Source: Chamaecrista fasciculata
Lineage: Eukaryota; Streptophyta; Magnoliopsida; Fabales; Fabaceae
DNA: 64,000 nucleotides
Assembly: GCA_003254925.1 (NCBI GenBank)
Contig: QANZ01009649.1
Span: 114,463 to 178,462 of the forward strand
Direction of reading: 5' to 3'
In this document: one piece after another, positions 13,154 through 23,200 of the stretch
Position numbering within the stretch: position 1 is the stretch's first letter
How the letters are laid out: every line of letters starts with the position of its first letter
Made by a program: the position numbers and the translations under genes
The notes under the pieces: model-generated
What the model was told of the DNA's origin: nothing
What the model saw: the letters and a program-made list of their open reading frames with translations, nothing else
The model's database searches: none

Positions 13154-13225
13154 TGAACCCGACGTGAATCGAACACGCAACCTTCTGATCTGGAGTCAGA
13201 CGCGCTACCATTGCGCCACGGATCC
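13154..13225 (-). tRNA. trnW-CCA: tRNA-Trp (anticodon CCA)
   Basis: The 72-nt minus-strand sequence folds as a cloverleaf. The acceptor stem is GGATCCG with CGGGTTC and discriminator A. The anticodon arm is TCTGA-CTCCAGA-TCAGA, giving anticodon CCA. The T-loop region contains GTTCGATTC (B box) and the D-arm contains GTGGCGCAATGG (A box). There is no intron and CCA is not encoded, as expected for a nuclear eukaryotic tRNA gene. Confidence 0.95.
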
Positions 13226-14221
13226 TGTGTTGCTATATTGTAAGAATAAAAATTATTATACGTTGATTATATCATTGGGCCTAAAACAAGAAAATAATCA
13301 GAAAAGAAAAAACTAGTTAAAAGACACATTTATACATAATAATACATATAAATACAATTCTTTTTACTCACCAAAAAAAATACAATTCTTTTTAAGGTTA
13401 TGTTTCTTAAACATCTTTTAGGAAATAAGAATGCAGTCAATAGCCTACAGGACGCCATGAATTGGTGTTGTACTGTTGTTAATGCGCAAGCTAGTAATTT
13501 AGTGGCAAAAAGGTTGGAAAACTAACAAGTGACCTTATTTTTAAATTCTTACTTCATCATTTCCCTTCAGAGAGGAAAAACAAAAAAATCTTATCGTGCT
13601 TTGTTATGAAACTTCTCGTAGACGAGTATTGCTTTGGGGTAAATCTCTTGATCAATCATTGAACCTTAATAAAGAAGTTGACAATTATGAGTGAACATTA
13701 AGAACAGCTATCTCCAGCGAATCATTGCGTCAATCATAATTAATTTAATGAATTATATGCTCTCGGGATTTATTTATTCTCTCTATCACGCTTTCTATTA
13801 GTAATATTTTTTTTCTCCCAAAACCAAATAAAGTAATTAATTATAGCACGTTGTAGTAGATTTCAAGCATCGAGAAGGGCAAACACAAACGACAGCCGCA
13901 CTGAACAATGGATAGCTGAAAGGCTTAGAAAAATGACAAAAACCTATTTTAATTGTATATACTATTGAGTATTGAGTGAATTCTAAATCTGGAATCTCAA
14001 AATTCAACATCTCGTAGTCTGCGAGTTGAATCACTATGAGCAGTAGTATCTATCTCACTCTTCCTTTCACTTGCATCACGAGAAGGTCACTATTCTATCG
14101 ACCTAACAACCACCCTCATATTGGTAGTGGTCAACGGTCACTGCATTTCCCAGAATTACTGGCAAAACGCTAATCCAATTCATATATTCTGGGATTTCTA
14201 TTCTTCCCCAATTCTCAAAAA
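13226..14221. other. Intergenic sequence and 5' flank of the cyclophilin-like gene
   Basis: No supported gene. A short minus-strand ORF at 13837-14034 has no recognisable motif. The last ~180 bp are presumably promoter and 5' UTR of the next gene, but I could not identify a TATA box with confidence. Confidence 0.4.
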
Positions 14222-16777
14222 ATGGGTCGTAAACCTAACGAAGCCGACGCTGCTCTTCCCAGCCGTTGGATCCTCCCTTTGGTGTGTTTAGTTTCGTGCG
14301 GTTTGGTCTATGCCTTCGTCTCTGCAGTGCTCACAATTGGAGGGAACTCATCGGTATCGGAGTCTGGGTTGATAGCATTGGTTGAAGATGGTGATGCGGT
14401 GGAGAAATTTGGGGGAGATAACAGAGGAGGATGCTGTAGAGGAATTCAAAACTTGGAACTATGGGGAGCCGCTGTGAAATGGGGTTCTGAATTTAAGTTT
14501 AATAATTCCGAAGATTGCTGCAACGCTTGTAAATCCATGTGTACTGGTAAGGATGGGCCATGTCTGTGTGATACCTGGGTTTTTTGTGGGAATCGCGAGA
14601 CTTGCGGATCGAAATTCGGTGAGGTAAGTCACTTTAGAACCCTTCTACTCATATGAATTATAATTGATGTAAGTGACCTTCAATTTGTTTGAGGAATATG
14701 CAATGGATGAAACGATCATCCTATTCAATTTTCATTAGTTTGCCTAGAAAGTTGTGCATTCCTGTACTTGAGTGACATGCTATATCTTTGAACTTTTGTT
14801 TTTCTAGATTTTATCTATTTCTTTAGATTCTGCTTAGTACTCAGTTTAGTTATGTCCTTTATCCTCTCATTCGTCCAGTGCTGGTTGAAGAAGCAAACAG
14901 ACATCTTAGCCCCTCAACGGCAAGAAGAAGGATCAACAGTTATGTGGACTTCCGGTGTCATCTTTGGAAACGGAGAGGTAAGAGGAGGTTCTGATTTTTC
15001 TTTATTTTTGGCATTTATACTACAAAATTGGCTTCGTTATAATACATAAACTTTCTATACGGAATTAACACAAGTTCTAAGCTTATCCCCATCACATACT
15101 GGCTTGAAAAACCATGCTGAACCTGTAAGTGCATTTCCAAATCGTGGAGAATATAGCTGCTTTTCTCCTTAATGGCTGCTTTTTTATCAGTTCCTCAAAA
15201 ATCACAGTGTTCCTTCTCTTTTGATAACTTCTTTGATTTTTCTATGTTGAAACTTGAAATGCAAATTGGTATTTGAACCTGATGGAAGCAATCACAAGAG
15301 GTGGCTTAAATTATGTGTTACAGATATCCTTCACAATACAGGGATGCTGACTTTTCTCTTTATTTGAGGCCCAAATAATTTACAAATTGGTCGTCAATAA
15401 TTTGGAAAATCTACCGACTAAACACCACTTAGAGACAGAGTATATGTAGTTCTACATGTGAATACTTTTAATGTATACCATTATCCGTCCTCTTGACATG
15501 GACATGAATTTGTGTGTTGTTGATTCTCATGGTTGTTCAGCTAATACTTCATATGACAAGGCGTATATTTCATGATGGGAGGGATCTGATATATCTGAAT
15601 CTGAGCAAGACAGCAAATTTGGAATTTGTGGTGTCTTGTGATCATTTTCCCTTTGTCATATTTTTTTGGTATTGCAAATCACATCTGACCAGTATCTTTT
15701 ATGATGCAATGCATGGCGTGAGAGTATCAACAAGTTATCATAAATCATTTCATTATCAATAAAAATTCTATTTTTTATGTTTGCAGGGTATTGTTGCACT
15801 AGAAACAAAATATGGAACTCTTCGTGTAAAAGTAAGTTTTGTGGGAATTTCAAAATCCTGATGCTTTGGTTTATGGAGTTGATGCTTCTTCCTTGTTATC
15901 CATTATGAGTCTGTACTTAACTGTTTCCAGAGGAAGTAGCTTATTTTTGTTTGATTTATTGGTACAAGTAGTGATCAACTCTCTGTTGACGATAGATAGT
16001 TGCCGTTATTATGTTATTCAGTCTCTAATCTCTTGCCTTCTGACAAATGCAATTTCAACTGGTCATTTGCTTTTGTGGCATGTATAGTAAGTGTCTGTGT
16101 TTCACTTCCAGTTTAAAGGTTTAATGATATCTTATGTAAAAAATTCTTCATTTGGTGCAGCTTTTACCTGACTGTGCCCCACATTCAGTTGCCTACATTC
16201 TAGAGTTGTTGTCCTTGCGCCATTGTGCAGGCTGCCAATTTTATCGAGCAGAAAGCCGAGGTCAATCATGGGATTCAGAAGGGAACCACATAAAAAATGT
16301 ATGACTAAGACTACAGTAGTTGTATAGATCTTCACACCTATAGATCTGTATCGGTTTTGCTATATGCCCTTTTCTGAATTGCTTCACTCTAAGTGAATCC
16401 TCTGTTTTCATCAGGCTCCTTTTGGTCCTCCTTTTGGAGTAATTCAAGGAACACTGGAAGCCCAGGGAAACCCATTTCAGAAAATGCCGGTAGAAAATTG
16501 TCCAACCATAAGAAGGGGTTCTGTTGCTTGGGTAGATTCTGGACCTGATTTCTTCATCAGCCTTGCTAACCATGGTGAGTGGAAAAAAGCATACACGGTT
16601 TTTGGTTCTGTTCTTCCTGAAGACATGAGTATTGCTGAGAAGATTGCTACACTCCCCACAGTATCTGATGTCTGGAATAAGATCAATGTTTCTGTTCTGG
16701 AGAAACCAGTTCCCTTGTCTGTACGAAGAATCCAGAATAACCATGCAGATACTACCACCAATGCAATTTCAGGCTGA
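14222..16777 (+). CDS. Membrane-anchored cyclophilin-like PPIase family protein with Cys-rich lumenal domain
   Basis: Five exons: 14222-14623, 14879-14977, 15787-15831, 16161-16298, 16415-16777, all in phase 0, giving 348 aa. Residues about 14-38 form one hydrophobic segment after a short basic N-terminus, suggesting a type II membrane protein. Residues about 70-136 are Cys-rich (CCRG, CCNAC, CLCDTW, CGNRETCG, CW), a PAN/apple-like disulphide pattern. The C-terminal part has the cyclophilin-like fold order: GIVALETKYGTLRVKLLPD, HCAGCQFYRAE, QGTLEAQG, RGSVAW, FFISLANH, YTVFGSVL. Several catalytic residues of classical cyclophilins are not obvious, so isomerase activity is uncertain. It resembles a low-copy plant family annotated as peptidyl-prolyl isomerase (Arabidopsis AT4G17070, from memory). 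The start is the first ATG and gives a good membrane anchor. Confidence 0.85.
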
Positions 16778-17828
16778 TACAATCTGTTTATTCCATTATG
16801 GATATGACAATTTTGGTTTGATTTATAGTGCATACGTCTGTTGTGCTTCAGACATAAAGTTAACAGTAACTTGCTGCTGCAGGCCGATGAAATATTAGGC
16901 GAGGGAACACATTACAAAAGTATAATGCAGATAAACGTTTATTTTTGTGGTTGTTTTTTTCTTCGTTGGCTCAAATCTGTCATTTTGTATCATCATCAAC
17001 TTTGACCAAAAACTTTTTTTTTTGGATACACGTTGACCAAAAAAAACTTGTGTTCTCTTTTGTAGCTAGCTAGTGGCAAACGTACAACGGTACAAGGAAG
17101 CGTTTAGTAGATTGCTATTTTTATTAAAAACAATATAGTACTATAATAGAATTTGCATTACTATCTACTTCTTTACTTGGAATGCTTTGTTGGTTCTGTT
17201 CTTTAGCACATAAACTCTTCACATATAATCTCGATCTCCCAAGGTTTGACTTGAGCATCCCTTCATTCATATAATTGTTAATTTTCTGAGTAGGAGAGGG
17301 GGACAGTGTATAAGAAAATCTTAAATTTGTATAAATGATACTGAAAGATTAATTATTAATTTCTTATTATCTTCTAATTTATTTTTAAACTGAATTAAAA
17401 AAATCAAATTATCTTCCATTTGCTTTCCATCCGATTCATCTCAAAATGTTATAACTCGATAAACATTGATTTCAAATTTTTTCCCGCATTTTCTCGGTGG
17501 CTAGTTAATAGCAAACATGCAAAGAAGTGATTAGAGGATTGCACTATTGTTTGAAAATAAATTTACTGAAAAAATATTTACAAATTCACAATTAACCATG
17601 GATCCAAAAGTTGAACCACATGTAAGAAATTTATAAACAAAATACCTAGATCTGTTGAAAGGCCGAGCATGCCACTAAAAGGTTAATTATATAACAGAAT
17701 GCATAATAAAATAGAAACAACCAAAAATCCAATTACAACTAAAAGGTAAATTAAAAGTGCAGCTACCATCAGACGGGTGATGATTTGGCAGCCAATTGCA
17801 GCCATGATGACGTGGTTTCTATAGGTTT
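16778..17828. other. 3' flank and intergenic sequence
   Basis: 3' UTR of the cyclophilin-like gene and AT-rich intergenic DNA, ending in the 3' flank of the minus-strand JAZ-like pseudogene. No other feature was seen. Confidence 0.5.
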
Positions 17829-18520
17829 TTAAGGGGTCTCCATGGCGTTACTAGTTTGGTTAGGTGATCTCTGGGTATTTCTGCAAATACATTAATATTC
17901 ATGAAAACAAAATTAGGTCAAGAACATCATTAACCAATCAAGTCTAAGTAAAATAATAAGTAATGACGGTAAGCAAGGTTGTCTGGATAAATTCGAATTA
18001 TAAACTTTTTTTTTTGTTTTTGTTTTGAACAACAACTTAATTAGGTTGTTAATGTATTTTTGTTTATTTAAAATACAATACATTTGGTTCATACAAGAGA
18101 GCCTACCTGTTATTCCTTCTCTCCAAGAAGCGACGAACTGAGACATTCCTAGCTGTAGGTAAATCTGCACAGAAAGGCGGAAGTTATGATTAGAATGTAG
18201 AAACACAAGTAAATGATCTAAGTATTAGTGATATCTATCGATGTGCATGAGAAAAATTAAAATTACCACACTGAACGAGGGTGGATGATGGGGAGTGCTG
18301 TTGAACCAAGGTATTGGCATCAGTAGTAGTAAAATCAGAAGATGTTTCGATTGAAATAGGAGTGAAATCAGAAGAGAATTTGTTGCCGAATGAGGAAACT
18401 TGTTAGCAAAGGAAAGGATATTCTGCATTCTCTCAGCGGGAAACTCATCAAACACGTACACATGTCCATTATAAAACAATGTCAATTAATTGTGCATTTT
18501 TAGGCGACTTCTTCATCACG
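17829..18520 (-). pseudogene. JAZ/TIFY-like jasmonate repressor, frame-disrupted
   Basis: On the minus strand a JAZ-type gene can be traced: exon 18267-18520 (acceptor tatatgtacag), exon 18107-18164, exon 17829-17880 with stop. The first exon holds a TIFY motif (TLFYNGHVYVFDEFPAER). The second holds a Jas motif (LPTARNVSVRRFLERRNNR) with correct splice phase. JAZ proteins repress MYC factors and are degraded through COI1 when jasmonate binds. Here the reading frame is broken twice. A 4-nt duplication (caattaattg, about 18483-18492) precedes TIFY, and a second shift follows it near 18395-18410. The outer parts share one frame while TIFY lies in another, and the direct frame meets a stop within TIFY. 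Either it is a recent pseudogene or the sequence has errors. A minus-strand ORF at 18609-18803 may be a 5' part but is not convincingly joined. Confidence 0.75.
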
Positions 18521-18804
18521 CTGTACATATATCGATCATAAAATCAAAAATGAATTTCAGTCATATAAACTAGTAGTATACAATTATCATGGTTCTTTCA
18601 AGATACAATTATATAACACACTTACAATTTGGCATCTTTGGAATCTCTCCTCTATTGCCACGATGAACTAAGTCCACATCAGTGAAAAATGGTAATGGTG
18701 GCGGTGTGCTCTCAAATAGAACAGTCAAAGTTTCATTTAAAAGCTTCAACAATCTTTGACTATGTGTGTATATGTGGATTAAGTTCCTAGATTTTCTATC
18801 CAAT

Positions 18805-19276
18805 TAAAGTATTTTAAATTTGATTCCATTTTATTAAACAGAAAACATTATCTTAAATAGTCATTATCAAACAATGTCTAAACAGAAAACAATATCCCAT
18901 AATAATGATTTCATATAAGCATTTGAGATAGTTTTCATTAACTTATATAATTACGTAGATGGTTTGAACTCTCAAATGAAGTACAGTAAAACTGAAAAAA
19001 CAAATGATTATGTGTGTAATCTGATTCCATTTTATTAAAACTCAAAATAAAAAAGTACAGTAAAACTCCATTTAAAGTATTTTAAATTTGATTCCATTTT
19101 ATTAAACAGAAATCAATATCTTAGATAATCATTATCAAATATCAAACAATATCTTAACAGCAAACAATATCCCATAATAATGATTTCATATAAGCATTTG
19201 AGATTGTTTTCATTAACTTATATGATTACCGATTACGTAGATGGTTTGAACTCTCAAATGAAGTACAGTAAAATGA
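18805..19276. repeat. Direct duplication of a ~190-200 bp segment
   Basis: The segment at about 18805-18993 (from aaagtattttaaatttgatt to caaatgaagtacagtaaaa) is repeated at about 19072-19276 with small indels. Both copies lie just upstream, in the minus-strand sense, of the JAZ-like pseudogene. Non-coding. Confidence 0.8.
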
Positions 19277-19399
19277 TTTGTTTTGGAGGTTGGTAAATAT
19301 ATTTTTTAATTTTACTTAAAGACAAATTAATTTAAGGCATTCGCGAAATTTGAAAAGAAAAAAAAAACTTTTAGAAACAGACTGTTACATTTATTTGGA

Positions 19400-19440
19400 T
19401 TCAAATTGTGTGTGTGTGTGTGTGTTTTTTTTGGGAGGGG
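19400..19440. repeat. (GT)n microsatellite and T/G-rich run
   Basis: About nine GT dinucleotides followed by a T run and gggaggggg. Simple sequence only. Confidence 0.8.
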
Positions 19441-19917
19441 GTGTTTAAAAAGAAAAAACGGGCATATGGTTGTTCCAATAAATTTATAATACTTTCTATC
19501 AAAAAAAAATTTATAATACTTCTATAGTTTGTTTTTAAAAAAAATTAATAATTACATTTAACTGGAGGCACGTGGGGATTTGAACTCCGATTTATAAACT
19601 TGCTAAACTTTTTTTAATGTTATTTTTCTTTTTAAAAAAACAATAAAAACTAGTGATGATGGACTTCTATTTTTATACATTAAACAGTAATTCAGTAAAA
19701 CCATTTCTACAAGATATTAAAATAATATATTTTAAATATAATATTTTTTATACACATTTTAAAAAAGATTAAATTATACTATCTTCTTATATTGTTAAAA
19801 GAATAAAAAAGATTATCGCTCTCAGTACTTTTTACTTTTTCAATCTGACATATTATTTAATTCTTTTTTTTTTTTCATGAAAGACATATTATTTAGTTTG
19901 AAAAATAGAATAAAACC

Positions 19918-20095
19918 AATAAGTGTTTGGTATAGTGGTAGGCGAGCTGCACTTCAGATTGAGGGGTCCAAATTCGAGTCCGGGAATCGACATTTATTGG
20001 GAGGGCTTTAATTATTCGCTTCTCCCACAAATGAGATTAATCTTTATCTAAACTCTAACACAAGTGCCCTCGTAACATATTTGAGAACAAATTTA
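19918..20095 (+). mobile_element. tRNA-derived SINE
   Basis: A Pol III promoter pair is visible: A-box-like tggtatagtggtaggcg and B-box-like attcgagtccggg, about 50 bp apart. A non-tRNA body follows with ttgggaggg, tctcccac and gagattaatcttt. The same body motifs occur at about 40624-40690, so this is a dispersed family. The ends are approximate and no target duplication was fixed. Confidence 0.65.
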
Positions 20096-20279
20096 TTTCA
20101 TATTTTGATGCGTCATTTTATTTTTACCTTCCATAGTTTGCCGCCATTACTCGCAGTTCCAACTTCCAAGTCGTAGGCTCGTAGCCGCGAAAACCCTTGT
20201 TTGTTCCTTTCGCTGCTAAAATCTCAGATCGAAATCGAAGCCACTCTTCCTTCTATGTATTGATTTTTCATTGTTATCG

Positions 20280-23200
20280 ATGGTTCAATTTGTTGAGCAC
20301 ATAATCACAGACCTTCTTGATGACTCCAATGATGGCCTTGTTATCCTTTCCTCTGGTCTCTCTCTTTCCAAGCTCATCTCCTCTCTTCTTCTTCTACACT
20401 CTCCTTCTCAAGGAACCCTCCTTCTTCTCTCTCCCTCTTCCCCTTCTCTCAAGTCAAAGATCTTTTTCCATCTCAAAACCCTCAATCCCCAATTTCAACA
20501 AATACCCTCTGAAATCACCGCCGATCTTCCCGCTCACCATCGTCATACCCTATACTCCTCTGGATCGATTTTTTTCATAACAGCCAGGATTCTGATTGTG
20601 GACCTTTTAACGCACAAATTACCCACGTCCAATATAGCTGGAATTATCATCCTAAATGCTCATTCTCTCTCTGAGACCTCCACTGAAGCATTTATAGTTA
20701 GAATCGTCCGCTCCCTTAATCGAAATTCATACATCCGGGCCTTTTCTGATAAGCCTCACGCGATGGTCTCTGGTTTTGCTAAGGCAGAGAGAACTATGAA
20801 GTGTTTGTACATTCGGAAGTTGCACTTGTGGCCGAGGTTTCAGGTATATATTTCGCAGGAATTGGAGAAGGACCCTCCGGTTGTGGTGGATATTAGGGTG
20901 CCAATGTCTAAATATATGGTGGGGATTCAAAAAGCCATTATCGAGGTTATGGATGCGTGTTTGAAGGAAATGAGGAAGACTAACAAAGTTGACGTTGAGG
21001 ATTTAACGGTGGAAAATGGGTTATTCAAGTCATTCGATGAAATTGTGCGGAGGCAGTTGGATCCAATTTGGCATACTCTGGGGAAGAAGACAAAGCAGCT
21101 GGTCTCAGACCTCAAGACCTTGAGGAAATTGTTAGATTATCTTGTGAGGTACATAGCATTGCTTCAATTACTTGCGTTTATAGCCTACTTGCATTATTAG
21201 TCATCTATGAAGGGTGAGGGTACATGAAGTATTTTGCAATGTCTATAACATGTTTGATAAATAATCATTAATCTAGCTAAACCCCCTAATTTTCTGGGAT
21301 ATTTTCATCAAGTGACACGCCACACTTTTAATTCATCTGAAGAATATATTGATCATAAATATGCAATGACTATGTGATTTTATCTGGATAAGGTATGATG
21401 CAGTAACTTTCTTGAGGTACTTGGATACACTGAGAGTGTCAGAAAGTTTTCGATCGGTTTGGATATTTGCAGAGGGGAGCTATAAGATTTTTGACTATGC
21501 TAAAAAACGTGTTTATCGCCTGGAGCGGTCAGATGGTGTGAAATTAAATGAGTCAAATATGAGTGTAAAAAACAAAAAGAGAAAAGGCAAGGGGGATGGC
21601 AAAGCTTGTGAAGAAGGTAAGAACTCATTATGTTTTTGATGTTTCACTCTGGCATAAATGTGTTTCTGTTAAATTCTTTACTTAATCAATTAGATTGAAG
21701 AAACATACCATGGTAAAAAATGAAGAAAGAAAATCAGTTGTTCTGCACTGCTGCTAGTGCTAAGCAATTTGGATGACATTCTTTTAAGTTGTATATTTTA
21801 ATTGCATGTGTGGCAGTTGATGGTACTTCAACAAGTTCAAGTTCTGGATTAGTTTTGGAGGAAGTTTTGGAAGAAGCACCAAAGTGGAAAGTTTTACGTG
21901 TGAGTCAGTGAGTTCCAATTCTTTAAAAACTCTACCTTGTGCCTATTTTTTTTCCAATTCTTTTAATATAGTGTAAAAGTGGTAGATTATGGTGTGGGAG
22001 GAGGATAGGAATAAGTTATCATTAAAGAAGAGAATTTAAAAGAAAGCAATAAACGTAAGATGCTAACAACAACAACAACAAACAACAACAACCAAAGCCT
22101 TTTCCCACTAGGTGGGGTAAATGTAAGATGCTAACAAATGCAGCAAAACTTTCCATTATCTTTTCAAGTCAATGATAATCTTTCATAAAATAACCTTGTT
22201 GAAATTAACAAATTGAGGTCGTAACAGCTCTATCCCATAATGTGAGGGCAAAGAGACTGTTGGAACTTGAAAAATTGTACATTTTGCTCGAACTTGATAA
22301 AGCATGAATGACACTTAGCCCTAGTATCAACTTGATTGTATCTGAATCTTTTTAAACCTATTGTAAGGAAGTGCTTCAACTTTCAAGGTTGAAGAACACA
22401 CCTGATATTTACAAGAAATCCAAAAATTTCACTCCAAAACAAGGTGGTAGCCTCACAAGACAAAAATAAATATATAGACATGTTCATTTGATTAAAAAAA
22501 ATTGGTATATAAGACATTAGCCATAAATTGTGGCATCTCTTTAATTCAAGTTTTTTTTATGTTATTATTCTGGCCAAAAAAAAAGTTTTTTTTTATGTTA
22601 TTCTGTTTCAGTATGAATTTGGATGGCTTGATTATGTTTGAGAGAAATTTGTGCATTGTCATAATTTTTTTTTTTGTTTGCACTGAGTTTTGATATGCTT
22701 ATCATTTTAGGAGATTCTTGAGGAGATAGAACAGGAAAGACAACAGGAAGGTATGTCAACGGGAGAGGCTTTGGTTGAAAATGAAGATGATGACAATGGA
22801 ATTGTATTAGTGGCATGTAAAGATGAACGTTCATGCTTGCAGCTTGAAGAATGCATCACCAACAGTCCAAAGAAGGTTTTTCTCACCTTTTTGTGTTTGA
22901 TCTTATAAAATTTATTCTCAGTGCGACTATTTTTAAAAGTCTTCAGTCATCACTTGGCTGAGCATTTTGTTTGAATGTAACTTCAGTCCATGGGCTCCAT
23001 CCAACATGGCTAACTTGGTCAGTTTGAGGAAAAGTTAAGTGACTTGGGACCATTATGCTTGATTGCTGTTATCATTTATGATAGACTACTTTTTGGAAAG
23101 TCCAAAGCTGTATTATCTCTAGACTCTAGCATACTTTTTGCCAGAGTTCGATGTTTTTTTAGTCCTTCCTTATCCTTGGTTGTTAGTGAATAAGATTGCA

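Noticed and set aside
16262-16833. Long minus-strand ORFs opposite the last exon of the cyclophilin-like gene
   Set aside because: They are antisense shadows of a conserved coding exon and carry no family motifs.
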